Source: Motacilla alba alba (lineage: Eukaryota > Chordata > Aves > Passeriformes > Motacillidae). Taken from it: a DNA stretch of 64,000 nucleotides. The stretch spans positions 30,408,115 through 30,472,114 of the forward strand of contig NC_052018.1 in assembly GCF_015832195.1 (NCBI RefSeq), read 5' to 3'. Below, piece by piece: positions 49,367-63,600 of this stretch (position 1 is its first letter; each line of letters opens with the position of its first letter). Under the pieces are notes generated by a model. The model ran no database searches. It was not told the DNA's origin and saw only the letters and a list, made by a program, of their open reading frames with translations. The position numbers and the translations under genes were made by a program.

Positions 49367-51780
49367 ATGTCATGCCAACTGTCATTTGTATAGAAGGAAA
49401 ATAGGAATATATTTACATAGGTGGGGATTTTTTTTAGATACATTTAGATTAAAAGTGCTTGATTTCATCAAGATTAAATGTGTCTCATCAGGGCAAGAGA
49501 GGCTCATTTAGCCTGGACAGCACATGAAATTGCCACTGCTGGGATTTCTTAGTAGGAATTCACATGCCAGAAGTCAGTGGGAAGCGAGATTGGGATGCCA
49601 AACTTCTTACTGCTCTTCTTGGCTCTGTCCTGGAAACCCATGCAGTATCTCTTGCCTGTTTTTTCTTATATAAAATAATAATGTACTTTGAGTCTGTGTT
49701 GTGCCTTGGATTGTGTGGATGACAAACCCTTTCTCCATCAGGGTATTTCTTGTTCTAAAACTATTTCTTAGAGGAGCTACCAAGCACACCATTGGGGTTT
49801 TATGCTCTTCCAATGTGAAGATTACATATGCTTTTGTTCTAAAGCTACAGTAAAAGTGTACCTTAAGTAATTCATCCCACACCCTGCACCCCAAACACTA
49901 AAATATCCTATGGAAGGACAGTAAAGCCCTCAAAAGTTGCAGTTCAATCTGTGACTCTGAAGGGATTCCTCTCTTTCCTCACCATTCAGGTTATTGAGGC
50001 TCAGGAGGGTGTCTTCTATTTGTTCCCTGTCCTCACTGACTTACCCTTCCCTTTGAATTATCCTACTGGACTCCTAAAAGCCTCTTTGGCCTTTGGTATT
50101 TGGAGAAATACAAGCAATTAGGTGCTCTTTCACTAAGCTAAGTGCTGATGTAAACCAGGTGTCATCCATGAAGAAAGCATAAGTAGTGCTAAAAAGAAGA
50201 ATGCTGAAGCCTGAAACTGATATAAAATGAATGAGAAAAGGCAGGACTGGACAAAGCTGTCTTTACTACCCCATTTGTGTTTTACTCCTCCACATTGCTT
50301 ATGCAACATCTAACATTCCTTGCTGCCAGCAACAGACTAACCCGTCATGCATAACTCACTGTCCAGCATCGCATCTGTAACTTGTGTCACATGACATTAT
50401 GGAAAAATGAAGTGAAGCAAAAGGGAATGTTACTGAAGTCTCATATCAAAACAATGGATCTTTGGAATCTAGTGCAGCAGAGTAGATGTGTTTCAAGAAG
50501 CTGTAAAAGATGAGAGAAATTAGTTTTAGATGTTAATCAAATACATGAAACACCTGACTTTGCCATTCTGAATCTCAGGGTAAAATAGAGTCAGATTTGA
50601 ATATTTCTTTCAAAAACTTGTTGCCAGGAAAATGGGATCAAATCCAATCCAGGACTTTGCTGAGGGTGTGGATGCCAGAATTTCTGCTGGCTTAGGTAGT
50701 TCTAGAGTCTGGCTTCTGGTTAGGATGCAATAAAGAGAGCTGGTTTGCAGCCCTAGGAGATAGAGTTGCCTTTCTTTGTCCCACTCAGAAGAAGTACATT
50801 GAACCTTATATGGGGTGAAGAAATACTTCTTAGTTATTTTGGAGACATTTGGGCTGCATTTGTTCATGCTTCATTGGGCAGCTAGATTAGTGTTGGGGTT
50901 TTGCCAGTGATAGCTGGTCTTTCACCATTAGTGTTTCAGACCAATATATTGGATTTTCATCATTCTGGCCCTCAAACCTTTAGTTGTAAAATATGTTTTC
51001 AGATAATGTGTCTCCTCACATAAATCTCCAAGATATAATGCATGAAGGTAGAGGAAAAGGCAAGCTGGAGCAGGGGACAGGCTGTGAAAGGTTAGTGATA
51101 CGGGGATCCTTTGAGAGAAGGAAGAGAATGAAGAGAAGGGAAGGTGTGGGGCTCACTGGCTGCAGGATGCTTGTAAGTTTCTTAAGACTCAGTTTCCTGC
51201 GAGTCTCAGGTTTTGATTTTTTTTATTTAGGCATAACCTCTGAAGAAATGTTTTTGTCAGATGGCAAAAGTTCAGGCCACTTCAAAGACTAGACACACTG
51301 ATGTGGTAATGCAAGAGTTAATCAACAGTTGCATAAATCCTCAGCAACTGAAAGGAACAAACAGTCTAGTAGATAGGCACTCTCTGTCTCTGCTGAGTCC
51401 TGAAATCATTATTTTGGCATAAGAAATGAGAGGGGACAGAAAATGGAATTGCCCATTCTCCAGGGTAAAATCATGCAAATCCTCGCACATTACTTCATAC
51501 AAAAATCTCTCTGATTAAGTTCTTTGGCTTGTCCCAAATGCTGTTCATCCAGATAAAATATGCTCTTCTAAATTTCATGTCTTTCACAAACATGCACCAG
51601 AAATGCCATTGGTACAATCAACATGATTTAAGAGCCCTAATGGGCAATATTGCGATTTTACCTTCTTCTTTTAGGGAAGATGAAGAATAATCACAAAATA
51701 CTGGTCCATTTATATTTTCTAAGTCACACTGGAGGAGCCCAATGCAGAGCAACGCAAGTTATGTCTCTCATGGTAATGTC
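49367..51780. other. Intergenic, nothing recognised
   Basis: No gene or clear repeat is seen. Open frames are short (up to 99 codons). Confidence 0.5.

Positions 51781-51815
<35 letters not shown>
51781..51815. repeat. Poly-T tract
   Basis: Thirty-five bases, all T except a single C at 51792. Confidence 0.95.
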
Positions 51816-51816
<1 letters not shown>

Positions 51817-51929
51817 GCAACTAGATGAGCATTTCTCCTCTTTTCTGCTGTAAGAGAAAGGGTTTCTGCTTTCTCCAGAAAGCTCTCATGCAGACAAGGC
51901 ATTCTGGAAAGATGCTCTTCATCAAGCAT

Positions 51930-51959
51930 GATGTGGGGTATTCTGTAATACCCCACATC
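51930..51959. repeat. Perfect 13-bp inverted repeat, 4-base loop
   Basis: GATGTGGGGTATT (51930-51942) and AATACCCCACATC (51947-51959) are exact reverse complements around the loop CTGT. The pairing does not extend further. It could be a transcribed hairpin, a cruciform or a palindromic binding site; nothing else around it explains it. Confidence 0.9.
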
Positions 51960-54118
51960 TCAAACATAAGCAAATTCAGAGGATTTTGTTTATTAACAAC
52001 GTGTTGGCAGATTGTGGGTGGAGGTAGGAAGTAACTTCGCTAGGGGCTGAAAGGTTTCCTTCAGAGGGAGCAGCACAGCCAGGCCATTGAAAAGCCTTCA
52101 GCTCATGCCCTACTTTTGTTGACTCCTATATATGGGAAATTCTGACTTTAACTATGAGGAGAGTGTTGCCTGAAACATGACAAAAGTTCATGACTGTAGC
52201 AGAGAAGACAAATTGCTTTTAAAATGTGGGTCAATCAATGCATGGAAGAGCTTTCCTCTGTGGGGTTCTGAGCTGTGGGGCAGGCAGTCCTTCTGTCTCT
52301 GTTTTCATAACAATGAGCACATCACCCTCACTCAGCCACTCAACTAGAGAGAAAAAGCTTTTGAAGAGTGCCCCTCTACTCTCTGCAGGAAAGCTGGGGT
52401 GTGCCTCTGTCAGCTCAGTCCCAGAGCCAGCCTTTGGGATTAGGCTATTCTCTCCTTAAAAATGTGTATACCCCAATTCCCTCACAACTAAAGATCCCTG
52501 ATAAAAAAAAATATATATATATAAATTTCATACTGCAGTTGTTCTATGTGAATAAATAGAACTCATTATTTTACCCATAGATCCTCAAAGTATTCCTAAT
52601 TCATAAGGCAAAGACTCAGTTTATATTTCTTAAGGTTTTTATGCCTATATTGCATTGCTATTTCAGGTGTGCTGGCATGATCTACTTGGATTTCTCTTAT
52701 CCCCTTATGACTAATCTATGATGAAGACACTGTTGTATTTGCAAGGAGAGAAGCAGTTCCATAGTGAAGAAAGCCTTGCCAAATGAAGCAGGATGGAAAA
52801 CAATACCTCAACACTTCTTGTCTGTCATTCACCTGCCCTCCTACAATGCAAGCAATTCAATGAATTTGTATCATTCCTGTTAAAACTTTCCATCTTAAAG
52901 AGCTAAGTTCTTTCCCCTACTGAGATTTCTATTTTATGGAAAATTTGATGCCAAGGTCTAATTCTGTTTTTCTGCATCAGGCTCAATCTCGTATCAAAAG
53001 CCACTTAAAGCTGCCAGATAACTTATGATTCAACCACTGAAGATCTCCCTTGGACTCTAATGATGTTTTTCCCCACAGAATACCACTATGAGCTCTAAAA
53101 ATTTTGCTGAACAAATAGAGAATTAAAAAATACATAAATAAAAGACACATCAAGTCTAGGCTCTATAATGAAGGACATAATAAAAGTCAAGGTAAGAGGT
53201 GAGAAAAACAGATGGTTAAAAGCAAGGAAGCAGTGGAGCTTCGACTCAGAAGCTAAGCTGATGTGGAAATATAAGCAGGATTAGCATTAGGCTTAATCAT
53301 TATTAGTGCAATACTTAGTCTTCATTTTTCATCCTTGTCCAGACTTGTATTTAGTAAAATACTCTTGAGTAATAAGTGCTGTTATCCTTGCTTTGTAGGG
53401 AGATTAAGCTTTTAAGCCTTTTTTTACAAAAGCTGCTGCAATGGCTGAGGTTAGAAACCTTAAGCTGACACATCAACTTCTTCCCTGTGGAAATTGTTCC
53501 CATTTTGCAGATGTTCTTGGATATCTGTGATCCTTCCTATCAGCAGCTTCTTTCCTAGCAGGTGGACAACTGTTGAGGTAGGTGAAGACACCAGAAGGGT
53601 AACACAGACTTGAGCATGTACTTTGAGCCTGTGAAAGCCTTGTCCTCTGCTCTTCAGCTGATTCCCAGCCTTACTTGCCGAGCCCAGCTTGCCTCACTCC
53701 ACCTCGAGCATCACGAGAAGACTGAGGCAAACAGGTACGGTGTACAGGCATCGCTTACGGCAAATAGCTGAACTGAGCACTGCCCTATACATCATCCACA
53801 AGTGGCACACTGTGAAAGAGTCACTATCAAGGCCTCAAAATATATATCCCTTGGCAGCTCTCCTCGACCAGACAAGGCTGCTTAATGGCTTCTCTCAGTG
53901 CTTACACTAACACTTTGTGAGCGGCAGGAGCAATGTGCCAGCTCAGCAGCTCCTTCTTGTCCCAACTTTTAGGACACCTCTAACCATTATGGATCTGTAG
54001 CTGGACATCCCAAACCTATCTTATACTTCCATTTTTACAGCCCAAGTTGTGAAAATCTTTAAATGCCAAGCAACATTAAAAACCCTTCACCTTCTAATAG
54101 GGGATGAAAATACAGATC

Positions 54119-54122
<4 letters not shown>
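51960..54122. other. Intergenic, nothing recognised
   Basis: No gene or interspersed repeat is supported. A short (AT)n is at about 52509-52522. Confidence 0.5.
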
Positions 54123-54178
<56 letters not shown>

Positions 54179-54218
54179 TATATATATATATACACACACG
54201 TATATATATATATATATA
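54123..54218. repeat. (TA)n/(CA)n compound microsatellite
   Basis: Roughly 96 bases of TA dinucleotides interrupted by two short CACACA blocks (near 54169-54178 and 54192-54199). The open frames across it are repeat artefacts. Confidence 0.96.
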
Positions 54219-54581
54219 GTGGCTTTTTTGAATACTGCTTGGCAGTCAGAAATGAAATTACTACCTTGGCTTCCACATCAAGGCCATAGTGTAGTTCTTC
54301 CCTCACAGTCAGATGCTTGTGTAGCAGCAGTTACTGACCATGCTGCACAGTTGTATGTTTCCCTGGGCTACCAAAGTAAATATATTTTGTGGCCTTAAAA
54401 CACATTTAATGTCTTTTAGTGCTGCATAGGAATGTCAGTCTTTGAATTCAAAGTAGGACATTCAAAGTTGGATTTTACAGGGAATCAAGTTTTCTTTTTG
54501 GTACCTGGAATCTATTTTGGGGAAATAACTATTGCCACTCCAAAAGGACTCAGAAATTTTTCAGATTGGAAGCAGGGTAGT

Positions 54582-54629
54582 GGGCTATATGTTGCTATGG
54601 GAAATGGGCTATATGTTGCTATGGGAATT
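54582..54629. repeat. 24-bp tandem duplication
   Basis: The unit GGGCTATATGTTGCTATGGG plus AAAT (54582-54605) is repeated directly with one mismatch at 54606-54629. Since 24 is a multiple of three, an open frame of 107 codons at 54432-54755 stays open across it (YVAMGNG, YVAMGIG). That frame has no recognisable homology. Confidence 0.93.
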
Positions 54630-57600
54630 GGTAGTGATTTGATGAATTTTCGGTACATAGAAACATTCATATTAGAAAAATCACAAAAGGAGTTTGTGAT
54701 TTTATATACATACAATGAGGATGTTTATGTTATGCTTTGCCATCTTGGGTTTTAAAAAATATTATTTTAGATTACATTATTTCACCTTTCTTACTGTCTG
54801 GTTCTTTTGTCAACATCTTTACTCTTGCACCCCACAATCTCTCTTTCTGCTGCATCTGATCTTTTGGACTTGCATTTAGATTCATATGCACCTTATCCTA
54901 TCACCTGTGTCTTCCCTGTCTTTTAAAATTGAAAGCCAGCAGCCTCCACTAATTGGTTTCTTCAAGTGCTCCCTGCTAAAATTTTCAAATACTAGCTTGT
55001 ATGATCTTCTGCCTCTTGGTCCTCATATTCAGGGGAGCTCTCTCACCTGCACCAGCGCTGAAGCAACACTGAGTCAGGCTCCTGAGGCAATCAGTCTTTA
55101 TAGGAGGGCCTACAAAACCTCTGTGAACTGTAAATTATGATCATGGCTCCTCTAGCAGGAGTATTTACTTCATAAAGTGTTGGTTTTCCCTGTATCTGGC
55201 TGTTTTCCATTTCTTTCACTTCCAACTATATCTAGAGTCCTTAACACAGTGGGATTTCAGTTCATGGCTAGAGGAGATATGTGGCTGTGTGCTGCACTGC
55301 TATGAACAGCAAATGACACTTGTTATCTAGACATCTTTGCAAGCAAAACTGAAAATTTCTTAGGCTAGGATCTGTCTTCTGTGCAGCACTTAAAATCACT
55401 TGCTTTTGAAAAATGATCAGAAACCTCTAATAAATAATTTGTCTATAAGTAATATTGATGCAGTAGTTTAGATCATCGCTATCTGTATTAATTTGCTTGA
55501 AATAGTCAGATTTCTGCTCTGACTACTTGTTTCCTCACGTTTGGGTCTTTTCTTTCTGCCCCCTGCATCCCATTCATGCTTTCTGAGAGCTGCCTGTGTA
55601 AAGTTACAGTGGGAGGGAGATCGCAGAATAGCTGTTACTTGGTTTCACAGTGTTCCTGCAGTTCTTTTTCTGCATGAGGACTTTACTTTCATGAATACAC
55701 TGGCATTTTTTTTCTTTGTGGGGGGATGTTTTAAGTTTTTTTAATCCAAACTGAAGTTATCTGTTGTGTGTATGGGACAGTGTGTATCGGACAGAAACAA
55801 AATAGGTAGGAAACAAGGGGTGTAAATCTGGTTCTTTGCTTCTGACCTCAAGGGGAGTGGGGCAGTTCTTCTGGGGTGTCTCTCCTTCTTAAGTGCCCAC
55901 TAGTCCACAGCAACCTCACAGTTTAGCAGCGATAATTCACTCTGGCAGCTTCTCTCATTGGCAGACGCAGATCACTGCTCTTGAGATGGCTGGCAGCATC
56001 TGCAGCTGCCAATGGCAGTGGTTCCACAGGCAGCTTGTTAGATTTGGCACACCTGCAGCATCAACAAAATCACAATTGGTCCCATTGCATTCCCACAGGT
56101 ATCCTGAACTCAGATTTCTGTTTTTCTGCTGGGATGTGGCAAGCTTTCCTACTTCAAGTACTTCAAGTGTTTCTGTCATTATACTTAATTTTTCTTAATA
56201 TAACACCGCATCCAAAGATCAACCCAATCCTTCAAGGTGCTGGTAAGCACACCCACGTTGCTATGTACATTCCCTGAGGAAGAGAAAAAAGTTCAGTTGT
56301 TTTCTGAGCAGGGCCCAAGCTCAACACTGGCTGGTGTACCAGACTCTCAAAGCCTGTGGTGCTATGCTAAGACTTGAAGTGAATAAGGCCTATTTTTGTC
56401 TTTGCCTTGCAAATTCGTTCAAGAACAATGATTTATGGCAGTTCAGCTGGAATGTGAACCCAATTGGCAGTGAAATTGAGGTACAGGTAAGTTTATTGAA
56501 GAAAATCAGATTGCCTTCCTGTAGCTAGATTTGCTTAGGTTGTGGGCAATAGCCCTAGGTCTTTTTGGCCCAGGAAATGGCTTTGTTTTGGCAGTTGTTT
56601 GTGAGCTTTCTGTCTGAACAATAAAAAATGGGCTCCTAAGCATTGAGATGATGACACTGTTTTTGAGCAAGGGAGGTGGAAAAAGATTTTATAAATACTC
56701 ATATTTACTTTCTCTCCTCCCCTGCTGTTACAATTCCTGATCAGCTTTGGCTGGGAGGTAGCTGACCAGCCAGAGGTGAAACAAGGTCACTTTGAGATTC
56801 AGCTTCTCATGGCAGGATGCCACATTTCACAAGCTTGGAATTCACTGTGTGGAGGGAAGTCCACACCTTTTTCGGGACATTTGGAGCACAGGGCCGTTGC
56901 TATGCTAATTTAGACAAGAAATTTTGCTGCAGCAAAGAGGGTTTTCAGCACTCGGTCGTAGAACAGGCACACGTTCTGTCCCCAGACTGTTGGATGGTGA
57001 CTGTACCTACGCAGTGTTACCAACGTGTTTGGCATCCTTCAGTACGGACAGAGTGTTGAAGAGAGTGGTACTTTCTGGGTTTTGTGCTTCCTAGGTTAAA
57101 AAAAGTGTGGGCTGCTCTCCACAGACACAAAATGCAGCCAGTCCACCTGGAGTTTGTATTTGGAGAGTTTTGGGGTATGCTTTATTCATTTGTGCGTAAA
57201 TGGCAGAATGCCCATGTTCCACTGAAAAGTTTTGGAAATCACTTAGAATGTTGTCCCTCCAGACACCGGTGAAGGTAGATCCAGTTTAGGGAAATATTGT
57301 GTCAGCTTCCCGTAGCAGATAAGAAACTGCTTTCTGTTACTCGCTTTCTTCAGACATTAAGTTCTCAAGGCAATCTAAGTGAAGAGAGCTTGATCCTGGT
57401 TAGCTCTCCTGGAGCTTCTAAAGCTCCTCTGTATGTCACAGTGCAGCAGTGTGTATGTGGGAGGAATGAGAACAGGGGATAGCAGAACAAGCCTTCTGTC
57501 CTTGCTTTGATTCAAAGTTAGGAGCTACTTCCCCAAACTAATAATGCAAAGCCATCACACAGTACAAATCTCACAGTCCAGACATTTTTCACCCCATTTC

Positions 57601-60600
57601 CACTGCAGTTTAAGGTCTGCAGGTCAGGGAGGCCTGCAGCATTTTGCACAGCCTACTCCTGCCAGCATCAAGTGTGGCTTTCTGCTGCAAGCTAAACCTT
57701 CCCATCTTTACATCAGGGCAATGCTGTAAGGGGCTGTGGCAGTGCTGCAGCATGGCACCTGTGGGCTGTACCTTTCCTTTATTCCTCTGGGGAAGAATAC
57801 TGCCTTCTCCAGAGCTCTTTCCTGGCTGTCCAAACACAGGATGGGTAGGATGTCCATTGCCTCACACAGGACAACTGAGCCCTGCACACACCATCTTTTC
57901 ATGGCTGTCACTGTTGTTATCATATCCTGTGTTTGTTGATTCCATCCAGATTAATCTTGTTCCTGACACAAAAATGTCTCTGTGGGGAAAAAAAAAAGGT
58001 AAGGACATAACTAGCAAGACTTTTTGGACTAAAGTTGCAAATAAGATAATTATAGAATGTAATTTCTATTTGTATTTAATGATTTTTCTTTTTTTTCTGT
58101 TTTCTATACCTGCCGCCTGCATTCTCCTGACATGTCCTAGCTGCAAAAACTGGGGCTCTAAATATTTCCTAGGGCTTCCAGATGGCTCCCTAAGTTTTAT
58201 ATGACTCTACCTACCCCCTTCTGACATTTCTTTCTTGTTAAGATTTGAGTACAAATGGAGATATTCCAGATGGCTTTAGCTGGAGCCAAGTGCCTTCAGT
58301 ACTTCAGAGCTCCATAGACAGCCCATTAACTAATTGTCCCTCTCAGTCTGCTCATGTTAAATTCCTTTAATTTATTTTGGGGCTACAAAAATATTCTTCT
58401 GTGATACACAATATCAGTAAGTTATACTTTGTTCAGTGACACCCATATCTCCAATTACTTTTAAAAACTACATATAGCACATTTAATAATAGCATGAATA
58501 GCAAACCCAGCAAGACATCTGCTTTGCACAAATGTCTGGCACTTTCTTCCTCTTTGCCTGTGAAATCTCGTGGTTCTTGTGTAGCATAGTACACCTTGTG
58601 CTTTTATAAGAATTCTAGATAATGCTCATGTAAACCGAGGTATATTTCCAAGATTTCCATTCTGGCTTCTCATAGTGAATGATGATGTAATCAGATAGTG
58701 GTTAATGATGAGAAAAGCAAATATGTAGATATGAATTTAGAATTATTTATGTTGAGGACCGCCTAAGACTTTTAGAGCCTAATTCTCTTTACTTCTGCTA
58801 TTAGTTGTGGTAATGTTTCCTATCCCTTTTCATGTGCTTTACCATAGAATTCTTAAGTATGAGCATAAGGGAATGTCACTCAACAGTCTTCAAAAGTCTA
58901 AAACTAACATCTTCCTAGCAAAAAAAAAGAAGCTAATTCCTAACTAAGGGAAGCACCTGAATGCTTCACAAATCCTTTTTTCTAGACTGCTACCTAAGGA
59001 GTGCAGAGTGGCTTGCCTCATTAGACTTCAAAGCATGACACAGAATATAGGAGATAAAAACATCAGCAAGACAAGTTTTTCTAATGGCATGTTTTTCGTG
59101 TTTAAAAAGTTACTTTGTACTCTACAGAAGATTTAATCAGGAGAAAGTACCAAGGTTCATGCAATAGAAAATAGCATTCAACTTGTCTGTTATAAGAATA
59201 CCTCTTTCTAGTCTGTTCTGGGCTATCCAACAGAACAACACAGAATGGAGAGCAAACTTTTCTAGTTCTTAGACCTGAAAGTGCAGCAGTCATGGCTGAA
59301 ATGTCAGAGAAGACAGAAATCAAAGTCTCCTACAATATTTAAGGTGAAGTAGACATGTGACTTATTTAGCCTACACAGAAAGAAAACTGTTTTGCATTAT
59401 TTGAATGCATGCTATTAAGGGTAAAACATTCATCAGATGCTTTGTTTAAAGATGCTATTAGTATTTTGATAATTAGATGTATTATTCCACAAAGCTGATC
59501 ATGCCACTTTATGTTTCTAGAGAAAAATACTGAGATGGACGTGAAAAGTTATACACTTGCTGGCAAAAGAGAATAAGCATGGGATGAAGCCAAAGGTAAG
59601 AAAAAAACAAAGCTGTTGAAAAAGAGTCAGGAAAATCATATCCACTACTTCATGCTGACTTCCAGATGACTATCATCTGTGATTACTGAGTCTTCCTATC
59701 CCAAATGAACAGATTTCTATACTAGTATACCCCTATCCTTACTAGAACTAGTTTTCTAAGTAACAAGTTAACGCTGCTGGCTGTTATTTTGTTCCCTGCC
59801 TGTACATCTCAAGTGGCAGATCACTATGTGGTGGATTTCCAGTCCTGGAGGTCTGGACTCAGTTCTTCAGCATCAATACAATTTCACTTGGGAGAGTTTC
59901 TGTTTGGAATTTGCTGTTTCTTCAGTTCATGTCATTATACTGATAAAGTAATATACAGCCACTACCAAAAAAGCAGTGTTAAAAATTGTACTTAGCTGGC
60001 AAAGTCCACTACTTAAGAGTTAAGAAGTGTTGAGAAATTTAGAAGCACAGTTAAGCTGTGTTGCAGCTTACACCACATTAGAAACATATGGCAGTAGTGG
60101 AACTTCACATGAGTCCCAGCATAAGATCTAAATTGCCCAAGAAAATTTTGGTGAAAGCTTGCAAAGCTGTCAGGCACCCAAATTCTCCTACTGACCTCTA
60201 GTTTTGGACTGATAAACCTTTTCTCAAACTTGTCACAGCACCTTTGATCGTACCAGGGCTTTTATAATAAAAGTGGAAGTATGTTTGTTAAATGAATAAA
60301 TGCAATCTACTGTATTAATTGAAGTGAGATCATCTACCAGCACAACTCTGTAAAGCTTTATGTAAAAGCCTTGCAAGTGTCTGACTGAACTGTGCCTCTG
60401 GCAATGGGAGCAGAGAGAAAAACAACTCTTGACCTGGTTTTCTCTCCCTCTTGAGTTACCTTAGAGCCATACAGAAGCCAGGTAGACTGTGAATGTCTGC
60501 AGACCAGATGGGAAAGGAGTACCTATTTTGAACCAAATGTTCTCAAAGCTTGACAACACACTTTGCCAGAAATTTTGCTTTTCTTATACAGGAACCAGGT

Positions 60601-63600
60601 GTGGCTTATGATACAGTGATAAAATCTTTGATTAGACAAAATGTGACGAAAGTTCTGCACATGCTAGAATAGAGCTAAATTTCTTTGCCTGTGACACAGC
60701 CCAGTTTGCTGCCTAGGAGATAGGGAAAAGAGGAAAGACTGTTACAGAAGGCAGCAGATGTTTTTCTTATCTGTAAATCCTTTAGATGGCCTCATTACAG
60801 TAGTGTCTTAGCATATTGTTCTTCTTCCTGAGGACTCTCAGGATGTAAGGAAGTGATATTTTACCCATTTTTAAGGAAAATTTAGGTGCAGGGTATAAAC
60901 AACATCTGTGGCATTGTAGAGGGCTGACCCCAGCTACTCAGTTTCTATTAATCTAGCTATGGACCTTCCCTCAGTTCTGTTTTTGCTTCTTGCATTTGCA
61001 GCTCCGTGCATAATTATAAGCATCTGCAGGGAAGTTGTCTTCTTTCATATGTGCAACTAAATGTACCTTAAATACAAGATTCTTCTGTAAAAACAACCAA
61101 AAAGGAGAAAATAGAAAAATCAAGTATATAAAGTCTTATTTTGACTTCTCTGGGCTCGTTGTGGAAATCTAATTAAATAAATTCTTCTTCTCCAGACCTA
61201 GTGTTATCGAAGCAACAACAATAGATTGTGATTGCTGTACTGAAATGTGCTGTGTTTCTATTCACACCTAACCAAATTTTATAACTCATCTTCCAATTTC
61301 TCCACAAAGCACGAACTGTTAAAGTCTTTGTGGACTTTTCTGTGCTTTCATCGCTACAGCACTCCACCATCAATTAAGAAGATTAATCCAGACTCCCGGG
61401 TTTGAGTGCCTGATCATGAGTAACTTGTGTTTGATATCTTATAGGCTTCAACTCCTTCCTCCTACTTCGATGTGATACTTTTGTGGTCTTAAGCAAGCAA
61501 GCAGTATATGAGGACTACGATCCCTGATTGTAAGTGAAATTTTTAGTCCACATTGTATAAAGGACATTTGACTTATTCAGAGAGATGCAGTCTTGGAACA
61601 AGGGATTTAGCCAGAGTGGTGTTTGAATTCCATAATACAGCTCTGAAACCTCCTGGGTTGGTTTGCCTCCAACTCTTCAGTGCCCAAATGTCTTAGGGAG
61701 TTTATCACACTAAGGTCACTGAGGGTTTTACTCCTGTACATGCCTCAGCTGTGATGAAGAACAGGTTGTTACCTGGCTTATTCCTGAGCTGCCTTTGAAC
61801 TGAGAGAAATCAATTTGTGGCAATTTACTAAATTCTCTCCGTAATTTTTAATTGGTAGACTCTCCTTGTCAACAGCATGTGTGAGGTGTTACCTTAAAAC
61901 CATGTACCTGTCTGAAAAATTGAAGCCCAGAATTCCTTGTCAGTCCAAGTGGTAGGAACTTAAATGTTACCATTTTTCAGATCTATTGTATACAGAACAG
62001 TGGACTTGGTGTCCCTGGGACACTGGATGTGTTAAGAATGTCTCTGAGGTCATGGATTAACTTTAACCATTTCCAAACTCTTGTGTCATTTCTGCAGTCA
62101 CCTCCATTGTGAGCTGCTGTTTCTTGCTCCCTTGAGCGTATCAGCAAATGAGGTCAGATGACAGTAAGACTCCAAATACTTATGTATTCCCCTGTTCCCA
62201 AAAAATTGTGGGCATGCAACTGACAAAAAGCAGAAGCAGAAAGATAATCAGCCTGAAACCCTGACTGTGTTTTGAGAAAAAATGTTTGAGTTCTGTCTTG
62301 GCCAGCTCTAATTTAATTAGAGGGAGGATGCTGCTGCTGTTGTCTTTGGATGCCTTTTATAGCCGAGGTTGGGGTGAAGGAAGGTTAAAGCTGCTGTAGT
62401 GTAAATAATGTAACAGGATTTCATCTTGACTTGGAATCTTAAAAAAAATATTATTAAATGACCATCCTTATACGATAAGAATCTGTTCAAACAGCCCTAT
62501 TTGTTGAAACAATTTTTGTCTATTTTTCACTGGGTGTGCTTTATGAAGTTAAAATTTCAGAAATATTTAATATGAAACATGTAAACAGCAAGGGATTGAG
62601 CTATTGTCTCTGGTATAGTCCCAGATTTTATTTGTTTATACATTATCATTAGAAAGAATGCAAAACCAAGTTCCATCCTTAGGAAAACATCCAATTATAA
62701 TTCTATCCATAAATATTCAAAATATCACTTTGTATTAAATATTTAAAGTGTCTGCAGTGTAGCCACTGGAAGGGTTTCAGCTCCCTTCAGCACTTACATT
62801 TTGTAAGTCTCAGTTCATGATAAGTGTAAGTGTGTAACTAGTAGAAACTTGGACTGAGACCAAGCTGCAACACCCAGAGACATTGCATTTCACATCTAGT
62901 ATTTTTGGGACTGGCCATGTGCTGCTCCAGTGCATGACCTTCCTTGACAGGATCAAATTTTACAGGGCAGCAAATCCTGGATTTCCTTGTTGTGGTCCAA
63001 TTCTGGTTTTTGTCATTTAACTACAAGTCAAAGTTAAGAGAGAGAGTGTGTGTTAAGATGGCAAATGCTTGATGGCCTGCTTCCCTCTTAGCTAAATTAA
63101 GATTGAACAGCATAAAATTCATTGAATGAGTCAGCCAATGAGTCAGCAGAGCAGTTAGTGGTGAAAGTGGAAGCCTACAACTGATGGACATGATTTAAAA
63201 TTGAAAATCCACAATCTGTTTTCTTTATGAAACTTCAGAGATCTCAGGAAAACAACTTCACATGATTGCCCAGGCTAGAAAGAAACCTTCTATTTTATCA
63301 CATAAATGCTTGTCTCAGTGAACTGAACCAGGGAAGTATATCCACAGAGAGTCATCTACTAGAAGTTTGCACATGCTTCATTTCATTGTTTTGTTTTTGG
63401 GTTTTTTTTATGAGATGAAAATATCTATGACTGAATGAAATGATTACACTGACACCAGCTAACACAATTCATAATGCTTGGCTTCTATTCAATATGAAAT
63501 CTCAATCGGACCAGAGAAGAACTATCACCATTTGTCTTTAAAATTTGCCATTAGCAATGTTCAACATCTTATTGAAGTCTAAATTATACATTGACAAAAT

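Noticed and set aside
54104..54306. Tyrosine/isoleucine repeat proteins on both strands
   Set aside because: Translations of the (TA)n/(CA)n microsatellite.
57644..58204. 186-codon open frame on the plus strand with a hydrophobic stretch
   Set aside because: The translation is cysteine/leucine/serine-rich as in chance frames, matches no family I know, and overlapping frames on both strands are similarly open.
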